Origin: Tuctoria greenei
Lineage: Eukaryota; Streptophyta; Magnoliopsida; Poales; Poaceae
Direction: 5' to 3'
Length of the DNA: 64,000 nt
Assembly (NCBI GenBank): GCA_036927565.1
Contig: JAYESD010000002.1
Coordinates: forward strand, 226,383,605-226,447,604
The notes beneath the pieces were generated by a model, which was not told the origin of the DNA, did no database searches, and worked only from the letters and a program-made list of their open reading frames with translations. Every line of letters starts with the position of its first letter. Within the stretch, counting starts at the first letter, position 1. The position numbers and the translations under genes were made by a program. Shown one piece after another: positions 1 to 10,048 of this stretch.

Positions 1-395
1 ATTCTCTTATTGCTTGGTCCTTTAGAAAATAAAGTTCAGTTGCACAATCCACCGCCGAATCTGAATATGTAGCTGCTGCTAGCACTTGTTCACAAATTTT
101 TTGGATTGTTCAAACACTTAAGGACTATGGGGTTGATCTAGATAGTGTTCCACTGTTTTGTGATTATACTAGTGCCATTTGCATTGCTAAAAACCTCGTG
201 CAACATTCTAGAACTAAGCACATTGAAATTAGGTATCACTTTCTTCGTGATAATGTTGAAAAAGGAAACATTGTGCTTCACCATGTAGATACTGAACAAC
301 AATTGGCTGACATTTTTACAAAACCTTTGGATTTCACTCGTTTTTGTTACATTCGTAGTGAAATAGGGGTTATGCATCCTCATGGTTTAAATTGA
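1..395 (+). pseudogene. Copia-A pol fragment: C-terminal RNase H
   Basis: The frame starting at base 3 encodes the end of a Ty1/copia RNase H: the STAESEYVAAAS block, then SAICIAKN, QHSRTKHIEIRYHFLRD and the terminal block LADIFTKPLD followed by RFCYIRSEIGV. This domain removes the RNA strand during reverse transcription. A TAA at 30-32 replaces the Gln expected before SSVAQST; the copy at 14236 has CAA there, so it is a C-to-T change. The natural stop (TGA) ends at 395. The reverse transcriptase and everything upstream lie outside the window. The element is inactive as seen. Confidence 0.88.
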
Positions 396-1424
396 CGGGA
401 AGTTTTGAAATCTGGGAAGTCTACGTGAGAATCTGAACTTAAAATAATATGAGCATAGTATTTCATACATATATGACTTTGTGATTCCTTTTACATGCTG
501 GAAGTTCTTACTACATTACTCGTGTTATACATTTTGTATTTTTGCCATGTCTAGAAATTGGAATAATTAGTTACACTAAATCTGGTCATGGTCGAACTTT
601 CTTGCTGTTTTGAACTTGTTGCATGCTCACAAGTGTTTTGTAGCATAAAGAATTAATCAAGTAATCAACTCACATGTTGAGTTTTTATGAGTAAACATAA
701 GTTGAGAAAAGATCAAGAGAATATGCATGCATCGCACTTCTTCTATTGAGATGGCTTATCATTGCACTTAGATATGAACTTGGAAGAAGTTGTGTATGAC
801 TAAAATCATGTCCTTAAGCTTCTGATTGTCAAATGATATAGGCTTGGCTTGGTTGGTTAGAATAAGGCAGATGCGCATATAATCTCTTGCAAATATCATA
901 TGATCTAAATTTATGCTTTGAAAAATAATAAAATGCAGCAACTAGTGTCATGCTTTCAGGTTTTCAAATAGTTAAGTTTGTGAGATCATGACTTGCTTAA
1001 ATTGAAAATTACATTTGATCTCTAGCATGGCTTACACAACTTTATGTATCTCATTGATGTGATAGTGTAAGTTACTTGATAGTATGACTTGGATGAGCTT
1101 TGTTTTATATGTATATGTTATAATATGCTCATAACAATTAAAATTTCTCTTTTGAACCTTGTTGAATACATTATCAAAGGGGGAGAGATAATAGATAATA
1201 TGTGAATTTTTAAAGATAAGTATGCAAGGGGGAGAATTTGATTACACTTTGCACATATTCAAAAATTGTTTTGGCACGATTCTTCTCACGGGGAGAATTT
1301 GTTTTTCTTCTCATTTTATTTCTATTTTACAAAGGGGGAGAAATTGTTTTCAAAACTTTTAATGTGAATAAGCCAATGTTTAGATCTTAAGTGGTGTTGC
1401 CAATGCATTCATCAAGGGGGAGAT
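396..1424 (+). other. Copia-A 3' untranslated region with repeated polypurine tracts
   Basis: AT-rich non-coding sequence between the RNase H stop and the 3' LTR. At least five AAGGGGGAGA-like tracts lie at about 1176-1187, 1226-1236, 1288-1297, 1330-1341 and 1412-1423. The last abuts the LTR and is the expected plus-strand primer. Such repeated tracts are known from SIRE-type copia elements. No ORF of note. Confidence 0.75.
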
Positions 1425-2588
1425 TGTGAGACCTATGTGTGCTGAATACATTGTCTTTGATGATAAAAGTTCTAAAATTCTACTAAAACATCTTTTTTAG
1501 CAAGGTGCGACTCTAGCTCCGAGCTTCTGCAAGGTCCGACGTAAGGTGTGACTTGCTTTGTCAAGGTCCGACATGTTTTTGGGTAGCTCCGGTGAACTTT
1601 GTCTTTAGCTCCGGCATGTCTTTGATAGCCCCGACAAGTTTCTCTAGCTCCGACTTTTAGGTTGACTAGTTCCAACTAGTTTTGGTCAGCTTCGGCGCTA
1701 GATCTGACTAGCTTTGGTTAGCTCCGGTGCTAGGTTCTGCTAGTTTTGATAAGGTTTGGCGCTAGGTTGTACTATCTTTGGTAAGCTCCGACAAAAGCTC
1801 CGGTTAGCTTTGGCAAGGTTCGGAGCTTGATCGTAATATTCCAAATTTTCATGTGAAATATTTCGAACTTGCTTTATACTTATGGAAAGGTTGCTTAGTA
1901 TTCTTTTACTAAGTTTTTGGTGTGTTTTGGTGGTTAAGGCTTATATCATTTTGCTGTGCTTTGCAGCATGCTTATGTGAGGTGCTCACGTAAGGTGTTGT
2001 GTTCAGAACTGACTTGAGTCAAGTCATGGACTTGGGCTCGTACGGATTGGTTGTTTGTTCATGTGCAGGTGTTGCTTGAGTTCAAGTCATGGCTGGTGAC
2101 AGGATCATTTGGACTAGTTTCAGGGAGGATATGAGGTTCCAACAACCAAATTCAGGAGGAATTGTGGTTGAGCGGGTCAGGAGGTCGCGCAGGATGATTG
2201 AATCAAGTGCAGTGCATTTGAAGGTTACTGTACGTCGAAGGAAGGTGTTTGCACGTATGCATGCGGTGCATGACGTGGCAACATGGTTCCAAAGATGGTT
2301 TATGGATGGGCAGATCTGGTTGGAAGGATCGGATCGTATCGGTTGATGACTTTGGCTGCAGCGGAGTCGGTTATGGCTCGGTATGGAAAGTATCGAGTTG
2401 GTTATGACAGGATTTTGTGTGAGTCACAAATTTGAGTTGTTTTAGGAATGTGGGATACATTCCTAAGGTGTTTGGAAGTCTTAAGATTGCTTCTATCCGC
2501 GTATAGAAGAGTCCTAAGCAGTTATGGAAAGTTTTGATTCGTGATCGGAGTAGGATTGGAGTCCTAGTTGAGATTGAGTTGGCCTAAG
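1425..2588 (+). repeat. Copia-A central LTR, left part (most of U3)
   Basis: Begins TGTGAGACC straight after the purine tract and aligns with the LTR at 15949. It is interrupted at 2588 by Copia-B and resumes at 13615. About 1500-1830 holds degenerate direct repeats with TCCGAC and CTCCGG cores, the same array that is cleaner in the 15949 copy. An open frame at 2089-2346 has no homologue that I recognise and I do not call it a gene. Confidence 0.88.
2584..2588. repeat. Target-site duplication CTAAG, left copy, Copia-B
   Basis: CTAAG precedes TGAAAGGCGG. The same five bases follow the other end at 13610-13614, and the Copia-A LTR is continuous across them. Confidence 0.95.
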
Positions 2589-4068
2589 TGAAAGGCGGCC
2601 TAGAGGGGGGGGGGGGGTGAATAGGCGATAATCGATAATTTAAACTTAAATTAGAGTTATGAAAATAGAGAAGTCGGACTTGTCTGACTTCTAGTCGGAC
2701 TTGTCTGACCTAAGTCGGACAAGTCTGACCTGGTCGGATAAGTCCGAGATTATCTGCACGATCAGATCAAAAATCCAATTTTTAAGCGATCTAGTGAGAG
2801 ATATCGATCCCTAGCAGTTCTACATGAAGTATGGAGTAGAAAGAAAGCTGAGGGAGAGATAGCACGCGGAAAAACACTAGAATCAAAACTTGCGAGAACG
2901 AAAGAACAACAAGAGACAAACGATTTTATCCCGAGGTTCGGAACCACAAAGGATCCTACATCCCCGTTGAGGAGTCCACAAGGGACCAGGCCTTCTCTAG
3001 CCTTTCCCTCACGAGTTGCCACAAGGGCCAACTCCCGATCTTCCACTATCACAAAGATTGTTACAAACTCCCAGATTACAAGAGATCACAAAGAAATCGC
3101 GGGGCGACGCCTAACCGTCTAGGGGAGAACCCCAAGAGCAACAAACACGCAATCACGAAGAAACTTAGCGAATCACAAGTTGCTCAACCCCTCAACAAAC
3201 CGTTTCTCCCAATCCTCACAAAGCACTCTTCACTCTCCAAAAAATTCGAATTTGGGCTCTAGAGGTGAAGAACAAGTGGAGAGAGGTTCTTGAGTTCACA
3301 TGGGCGTTCTGAACTGTTTTGGGGTGTTAGGCATGGTTGGTGGGTCAAAACCACCCACTATTTATACTCCAAAAATTCATTAGAGCCGTTTGACACAGCC
3401 CACGTCGGACATGTCTGACACAAAGTCGGACATGTCTGACCTCAAAGGTCAGGCCTTTCACTTCAGACTTGTCTGACTAAAACCACTTCAGACATGTCTG
3501 ACACACAATCTCGGACATGTCTGAAATTCTGCAGAAAGAACTCGGACAAGTCTGACTCTCTGGGACTTAGAAAATTTTCCTTAGTCCCTGGGAATAGATC
3601 CATCTCGGACATGTCCGACCCCCATGTTCGAACAAGTCCGAAACTTCACTGGAACTCTCATTGGAACCCTTCCAGTGCCAATTCGGACATGTCTGACTCA
3701 CAGATTCGGACATATCCGAATTCCAACAGAGGGAATTCGGACATGTCTGACACCACAAGTCAGACAAGTCTACCCAAGCCACAAAGGCCCTACTAAAATC
3801 TTCTACTAAGGGGTTGAGCACCCGAATGACTCACTAAGTGTCTACGCATCGTGTTCCTCTTAATAGTACGGTTTTTCCTACGACTCAAGGAGAAAATAGA
3901 AAACCCTATTTCTATTCTTCTTCACCACAACTTTTCTCCTTTTGCCATCTTTCTTCAAAGCTCCATTCCGTACTTCGGATCTGCGCTCATGCTCAACCAA
4001 GTTCATTAGCACTTTAATGGTTCATCATCAATCCACCAAAACCCACAAGGGACCTAGATGCACTTACA
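2589..4068 (-). repeat. Copia-B 3' LTR
   Basis: TGAAAGG...CTTACA on the plus strand. The minus-strand TATA box (TATAAATA) is at 3359-3366. U3 is 3367-4068 and R/U5 the rest. A run of 14 G (2606-2619 region) is shorter in the other LTR. Confidence 0.94.
3359..3772 (-). promoter_or_regulatory. Copia-B 3' LTR: TATA box and upstream array of 12 GGACWWGTCY palindromes
   Basis: Twelve copies of a 12-bp near-palindrome start at 3406, 3427, 3464, 3489, 3512, 3543, 3606, 3629, 3684, 3707, 3738 and 3761. Most read CGGACATGTCTG or CGGACAAGTCTG; one is the perfect CGGACATGTCCG (3606). They begin 40 bp upstream of the TATA box in element sense. Four further copies lie downstream at 2675, 2696, 2716 and 2735. 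An enhancer role is inferred from repetition and place only. Confidence 0.6.
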
Positions 4069-4080
4069 ATCTCCCCCTTT
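4069..4080 (-). other. Copia-B polypurine tract
   Basis: The minus strand reads AAAGGGGGAGAT directly before the 3' LTR, the expected plus-strand primer. Confidence 0.8.
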
Positions 4081-4510
4081 TTGGTGATTGATGACAACCA
4101 ACTAAAGTCTTCGACAAAAATAAGATTTGATAGAAGTTTTGAGTCTCAAGTGTATATGAGCTTTTGGAATAACAATAAAACAACTCATATACACTTAATC
4201 GTCGTGGGGTGCCTATATGCTCGTGTGTGTGCAATAACGTGATACAAATGAAGAAATGCACACGAGATCAATGAAGCATCATAGTGATTATCATAAGGCA
4301 TCAATAAACATCATGAAACATTAACAGTCATAAACGAGTAACAAATAAGTACAAGACACACCACAATAGAAAATATGAGTAGATACAAGTCCATGTCCAA
4401 GAATAGACTAGACACAAGTCCATGTCCAAGAATAAGCACTAGAGTCTAATACTTCTCCCCCTTTGGCATCAAGGCACCAAAAAGGAGAAAAGTGGACACT
4501 AAGACCTAGT
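4081..4510 (-). other. Copia-B spacer between the extra ORF and the 3' LTR
   Basis: Non-coding, AT-rich. A second purine tract (AAAGGGGGAGAAG on the minus strand, about 4451-4463) lies near the end of the extra ORF, resembling the repeated tracts of Copia-A. Confidence 0.6.
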
Positions 4511-5977
4511 CTACTCGATGTCGTCCTCGTCGTCGTCGCTGTCATCGTCGCCGCTCTCCTCCTCGTAGTCGCTCTCCTCGCCGGAGTCACCGTGAGCTGC
4601 AGGAGGTGCTAAGGAAGAGGCGCCGGTGCCGGTGAAGAACGCCATCTCCACCTCGGTGAGCTCCAGAAACTCCGGTGGCTCCTCGTCTAAGCTGGCGTCA
4701 TCGATTGGAGGAAGCTGGAGGTGCTCCTTGATGGCTGTGAGGTCCCTCTGGTTCCTCTTTGCCAAGTGTTGAGTCGACCGGCAAATGGTGAAGATCAACT
4801 TCAGGATCTTGAGCAGTCCTGAGGAACAAGACGGCTGCTGCTGGGGCACGGAGGATGAGCTGGGAGGCTGAGCAGACTTCCTCCTCGAGGAGCTGGGTCC
4901 TCCCTCTGCTGGTGCCGGTGCAGCTGCTCGAATCGGGTGGTGAAGCTTGGAAGGCTTTTGAGGCACGAGGCGCCTATGAGGCACATCCTTCAGAAACTTC
5001 TTCCCGGACACCGTCTCAATTAGATTCATAAGGTACGGGGCGTAGCAGCAAGACCTAGCCGGCGTCTCCGAGGCGAGGTAAATCTCCTCGTAGATATAGT
5101 TAAAAGCATTGAATTGCTGCTCCCCTGCCAAGAGCTGGATCAGATTTCTGCTGTTGTGATTGATCCTGTTGGCATCCCCATCCTTGGGCGAGAGGGTCTT
5201 TCTGATCAGACGGTTCACCACGGCATGGAATGGCTTGAGGCCGTGGATATGAGGAGGGTCGGCTGGATACCCATCCTCATAGAAGCTCTCCATCTCCAGG
5301 AGGTTCACTATATCCATCTCATGGATCTTCAGTGAGTGCTGCAGGCTGTCCTCCATCCTGAGAATGCGGGCAAACTCCTCATAGCTGACTTCGTACTTCA
5401 CCCCATTGGTCATCCAGGTGAAGCCGTGCTTGTCAACCCAATAGAACACAGTTGCATAAAATTGAAGGATGACTTCCTTATTACATGGGTATTGGAGACC
5501 CATGATCTCGCTGACTCCATGGTGCTCGCAAGCTTCGAGCACCCCCTTGAAGAGAAGATAGGAATCCTTCTTCTTCAATGCAGCCTTCCAATCAACCCAT
5601 TGCATCTCTGTGACTGGGTTCTTCTTGGTCGTGAGGACTGACCGGTAGTAATCCATGTGGAAGAAGCACCAGAAACGGGGATCCTTGCTCTCCCTTGGCA
5701 TGTCATAACATCGCACATCTCTCATGTGCATGGTGTCGTGGATGTTCCTCCGGTAATTCACCCTGTCGGTCGTGCGTCGAGTGTCACCAACTGGAGAGTG
5801 CACGACCAAGGGTCCGATCTCTTGCTGCCCTTGGGAGCTCGAGCTGCCCTCCTGACCACTGTGAATAGTGAGCTGACCGCTTGCGGGTCGCCTGGCAACC
5901 ACCTTCTTTGGTCGCTTTGATGGTTGAGCCGAAGAATCGGGACCCGCGGGCTCCTTGCCTCTTTTGCCGTGACCCAT
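4511..5977 (-). CDS. Copia-B extra ORF (aORF), intact, 488 codons, transposon-associated protein of unknown function
   Basis: Uninterrupted frame. I take ATG at 5977 (MGHGKRGK) as start; the frame runs upstream to 6031 but with no earlier ATG. The N-terminus is basic with an NLS-like KRPKK. A conserved-looking globular part (about residues 80-340) has FWCFFHMDYYRSVL, WVDWKAAL, GLQYPCNKEVILQFYATV and YEEFARIL. The remainder is Ser/Pro/Gln-rich and ends in an acidic tail (DYEEESGDDDSDDDEDDIE). I see no signal peptide or transmembrane helix, so it does not look like the envelope-like ORF proposed for soybean SIRE1. The central part resembles proteins annotated as putative plant transposon protein in grasses; that is from memory and not checked. 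Position: between pol and the 3' LTR, same strand. Function unknown. Confidence 0.75.
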   Translation of the reverse strand: MGHGKRGKEPAGPDSSAQPSKRPKKVVARRPASGQLTIHSGQEGSSSSQGQQEIGPLVVHSPVGDTRRTTDRVNYRRNIHDTMHMRDVRCYDMPRESKDPRFWCFFHMDYYRSVLTTKKNPVTEMQWVDWKAALKKKDSYLLFKGVLEACEHHGVSEIMGLQYPCNKEVILQFYATVFYWVDKHGFTWMTNGVKYEVSYEEFARILRMEDSLQHSLKIHEMDIVNLLEMESFYEDGYPADPPHIHGLKPFHAVVNRLIRKTLSPKDGDANRINHNSRNLIQLLAGEQQFNAFNYIYEEIYLASETPARSCCYAPYLMNLIETVSGKKFLKDVPHRRLVPQKPSKLHHPIRAAAPAPAEGGPSSSRRKSAQPPSSSSVPQQQPSCSSGLLKILKLIFTICRSTQHLAKRNQRDLTAIKEHLQLPPIDDASLDEEPPEFLELTEVEMAFFTGTGASSLAPPAAHGDSGEESDYEEESGDDDSDDDEDDIE

Positions 5978-6065
5978 AGCTAGAAAAAGATTCAAGGATA
6001 GGTAAGAGTCAAAGCAAGAGAGATAGAGCAATTAACTTGATAGTTTCGATAGAAATTAGGTCTCA

Positions 6066-6160
6066 GAGTTATACAGGATCGGACATGTCTGACTGGAAAG
6101 TCAGACTTGTCTGACTCAGGAATTTCGGACATGTCCGAATTTCAGAGTCAGACTTGTCCG
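6066..6160 (-). promoter_or_regulatory. Candidate internal promoter for the Copia-B extra ORF
   Basis: Four palindrome copies start at 6080, 6102, 6126 and 6149; the one at 6126 is the perfect CGGACATGTCCG. A TATAACT sequence (minus strand, about 6067-6073) lies between them and the ATG at 5977. Two more copies are at 6541 and 6561, preceded by CACGT exactly as at 3402-3405 in the LTR. The order array, TATA, start copies that of the LTR U3. Promoter activity is an inference. Confidence 0.4.
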
Positions 6161-6817
6161 ACCTGTACAGAACTGACCCTAATTGCTAAGGAAACTGAGC
6201 AAATCAATTTTTCTACCGACCAAATTTTGCACCAAGGTTGTAAACATGCCTAGGAACAATTCCAAGGGCATAAATTTGCAAACTTGCCGCTAGATTTAGA
6301 ATTGAGAGGAAAGATGCGGAAAATACCTTCGGATGGAGAAAAGATTGAAGAACTCCGAAGGGGATGTGAATCCTCCAACTTCGAGGGAGATTTTCCCTCA
6401 AGAACTCCACACAAGAGCCTCAAAAGCAATGTGGATCGCCTTGGGAGGTTTGAGAGAGATGGATATTAGGGTTTGAAGTGAGAAGAGAGAGAAGGAAAGG
6501 AAACTGTTGGCCTCTTTGAAGGGGTTCGGACTTCCCACGTCGGACATGTCTGGCTTTTGTCAAACTTGTCCGACTCCCCCTGAGTGTATGCAATGTGCAA
6601 ACAGTTGGGGATCTAAATATAGGTATATATGGACATTTTGGACAAGTTTTTGCAAATATATTTGACAAAAATGATCAGTAAGCAACCAACAATCAAACTA
6701 TGATCATTTTCACCAAAGAGAAGTTTAGAACATAGTTTTCAAGAACAAATAGATGAGATTTTCAAAAACACACAACATTCTGAAGTTGAAAACTAATAGC
6801 AATCAGATGTGCACGAC
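6161..6817 (-). other. Copia-B intergenic region between pol and the extra ORF
   Basis: Non-coding. Contains the two palindromes at 6541-6572 and AT-rich TATA-like sequence around 6612-6630. No ORF supported on either strand. Confidence 0.55.
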
Positions 6818-8319
6818 TCAAGCAATGTTTCGAGAATCCAAGATATTTAGATCACTCCTTAGGTCACAAAAGCGTCTCTCATCAAGAGGTTTGGTGAAGA
6901 TATCCGCCAATTGCTTCTCACTTCTAACATGAGAGATAACAATATCTCCCTTGATAGAGTGGTCTCACAGGAAATGGTGACGGATGTCTATGTGTTTGGT
7001 TCTAGAATGCTCGACGGGGTTGTGAGCAATCTTGATGGCACTCTCATTGTCACATAGGAGAGGAATATGGCTCAGATTGTAACCATAATCCATAAGAGTT
7101 TGTCGCATCCAAAGAAGCTGCGCACAACAACTTCTGGCTGCAACGTACTCCGCTTCGGCTGTGGAAAGGGCAATGGAGTTCTGTTTCTTGGAAGACCACG
7201 CAACCAAGGACCTACCAAGAAATTGGCATGTCCCGGATTGCTCTTCCTATCTACCCTACAGCCCGCATAATCCGCATCGGAATAATCGACGAGATCAAAC
7301 TTGGATCCTTTAGGGTACCAAAGACCTAGATTAGGAGTGTGAACTAAATACCTAAGGATCCTCTTAACCGCTGTCAAGTGACACTCTTTTGGAGTGGCTT
7401 GGAATCGAGCACACATGCACACACTAAACATAATGTCGGGTCTAGAAGCACAAAGATAAAGCAAAGAGCCAATCATAGAACAGTATACCTTTTGGTCCAT
7501 GCTCGCTCCTTATTCATTTAGTCCTAGATGCCCGTTTATTCCCATAGGTGTCTTGATGGGCTTCGCCTTCTCCATGCCAAACTTCTTGAGAATGTCATTA
7601 GTGTACTTGGTTTGGCATATGAAGGTCCCTTCCTTGAGTTGCTTTACTTGGAAACCTAGGAAAAACTTCAACTCACCCATCATAGACATCTCAAATCTCT
7701 CCGTCATGATTTTGGAAAACTCGTCACAAAAAGTCTTGTTAGTAGAACCAAATATGATATCATCAACATAAATTGGCATACGAACAAGTCATTATCAAAA
7801 TGCTTAGTGAAGAGAGTATAATCGGCTTTCCCAATCTTAAAACCATTTTGAGTGAGAAAATCCCTAAGGCACTCATACCAAGCTCTAGGTGCTTGTTTGA
7901 GGCCATAGAGAGCCTTACACAACTTGTAGACGTGATCGGGATGCTCTTCATCTTCAAATCCGGGCGGTTGCTCCACATACACTTCCTCGTTGATTGGACC
8001 GTTGAGGAATGCACTTTTCACATCCATTTGATATAACTTGAAATCATGGTGAGTAGTAAAAGCCAATAATATTAGAATAGATTCAAGCCTAGCTACGGGA
8101 ACAAAGGTTTCATCGAAATCCAAACCATCGACTTGAGCGTATCCTTTTGCTACAAGTCTTGCCTTGTTTCTTGTTACCACCCCATGTTCATCTTGTTTGT
8201 TGCGGGACACCCACTTGGTTCCAACAACATTTGCATTTGGTCTCCTCACGAGTTCCCACACCTTGTTCCTCTTGAAGTTGTTGAGCTCTTCTTGCATCGC
8301 CATCACCCAATCCGGGTCT
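6818..8319 (-). pseudogene. Copia-B reverse transcriptase and RNase H
   Basis: RT copies element RNA into DNA; RNase H removes the template. Visible in order: DPDWVMAMQEELNNF, GTKWVSRNK, ARLVAKGYAQVDGLDF, QMDVKSAFLNG, LYGLKQAPRAWYE, the catalytic YVDDIIFGS box, LMYLSRP-like LLYLCASRPDIMFSV, DADYAG, WSSKKQNSIALSTAEAEYV and SRTKHIDIRHHFL. Lesions: frameshift at about 7780 just before YVDD; TAA at 7510-7512; 1-bp deletion near 7236; TGA at 6965-6967 in place of the Arg that Copia-A has after RYHFL, i.e. CGA to TGA. The frame after that stop still encodes DIFTKPLDE and RFCDLRSDLNIL, so the original stop is at 6818-6820. Confidence 0.9.
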
Positions 8320-10036
8320 TGTAGAGCTTCTGCTACTTTCCGTGGCTCTAGAGAGGAAACAAAGGAATAGTGTTCACAAAAGTTAGCCATACGTGAGCGA
8401 GTAGTTACCCCCTTGGAGATGTCTCCAAGTATGTTGTCAACGGGATGGTCCCGTTGAACGCTTTGATGAACTCTTGGGTGTGGTGGTTGAGCTTCTCGAT
8501 CATTGTCTTCATCTTGATCATTTTCTTGATCTCCCCCTTGATCCAAGCCTCCTCCTTGATTTTGATCTTGTTGAGATTCATCTTGAGGATCTTGATCTTG
8601 TTCATGTCGGGGATTTGCATCTTCTTCGCTTGCTTGAAGATCATTTGGATCATGTGGTCGCACATCTCCAAGTGCCATTCTCCTAAGTGCTTCTTGTGGA
8701 GTCTCCTCTTGATCTAGCACAAACTTATCAACTTGCTCCACTTGAGAGCCATTAGTCTCATCAAACACTACGTCATGTGCTACTTCAACAATCTCGGAGG
8801 ACTTGTTGAAGACACGATAGGCGTAGGTGTTTGAGTCATAGCCAAGCAAGAAACCTTCATCGGATTTCGAAGCGAACTTCGAATTCCTAGGCTTCTTGTT
8901 GAGAATATAGCACTTGCTCCCAAAAACACGAAAGTATGAGATGTTGGGTTTGTTACCGGTTAGGAGTTCGTATGAGGTCTTCTTCAAGAGTCGATGAAGA
9001 TACAACCAGTTTATGGCATGGCAAGCGGTGTTAACCGCTTCTGCCCAAAACCGATCGGACGTCTTGTACTCATCAAGCATCGTCCTTGACATCTCGATAA
9101 GAGTCCTATTCTTCCTCTCCGCTACTCCATTTTGTTGAGGGGAGTAGGGAGCGGAGAACTCGTGCTTGATTCCTTCTTCATCCAAGAAGTCTTCAACTTG
9201 AGTGTTCTTGAACTCCGTCCCGTTGTCGCTCCTAATGTTCTTGATTCATAAGGAGAACTCATTTTGAGCTCTCCTCAAGAACTTCTTGAGAACTCCTTGG
9301 GTTTCACCTTTGTCATGCAAGAAAAATACCCACGTGAAGTGAGAAAAATCATCAACAATAACTAGACCATACTTGTTACCGCCAATACTAATGTAGGCGA
9401 TCGGTCCGAATAGGTCCATGTGTAGTATCTCCAATGGTCTTGAGGTTGTCATGATGTTCTTGGACGGATGTTGAGCTCCTACTTGCTTTCCGGCTTGACA
9501 TGCGCTACATAGTCTATCTTTCTCAAAGACAACATCTTTTAGTCCACGGATATGATCCCCCTTAAGAATTTTTTGCAAGTTTCTCATCCCAACATGGGCT
9601 AGCCTTCAGTGCCATAGCCATCCCATGTTAGTTTTCGCCATTAAGCACGTATCAAGTTGGGCTTTATCCGTGGAGAAATCCACAAGGTAAAGCTTTCCCT
9701 TGAGTACGCCCTTAAAGGCGATTGAGTTGTTGCATCTTCTTGAGACGGTCACACCGTTGTTAGTGAAAAGACAATCATAACCATTATCACATAATTGAGA
9801 AATAGACAAGAGGGTTTAATCAAGTGAATCAACATGAAGCACATTAGAAAGAGTGTGTTTTGAGGAGATAGCAATTTTACCGGTGCCAAGGATTTTCCCT
9901 TGGTTATTATCCCCAAAGAAGATTCCTTCACTAGGATCTTCATTCTCCTTGTACTCTACAAACATCTTCCTCTCTCCGGTCATATGATTAGTGCATCCAC
10001 TGTCAAGCACCCATTTTGATCCACCGGAGGAGTATG
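8320..10036 (-). pseudogene. Copia-B protease and integrase
   Basis: The protease active-site block is WVLDSGCTNHMTG (about 9980-10018). The GAG-pre-integrase/HHCC region follows (LAHVGMRNL, then CSACQAGKQ), then the integrase core with LHMDLFGP, the second Asp in SDNGTEF, and Glu in SPQQNGVAERKNRTL, so the DDE triad is visible. Lesions: TAA at 9816-9818, TGA at 9606-9608 where the frame suggests Arg (CGA), TGA at 9246-9248, again CGA to TGA. The linker before RT is rich in Asp, Gln and Glu (about 8405-8670). Protease is in a different frame from gag. Confidence 0.88.
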
Positions 10037-10048
10037 CCTACAAAAGAG

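Noticed and set aside
2089..2346. 85-codon ORF in the Copia-A LTR
   Set aside because: The matching region of the other LTR (about 16605-16930) has stops and indels in this frame; no known domain.
3406..3772. Palindrome matches the p53-family half-site RRRCWWGYYY
   Set aside because: Plants have no p53 homologue; the match follows from any GGACWWGTCC palindrome.
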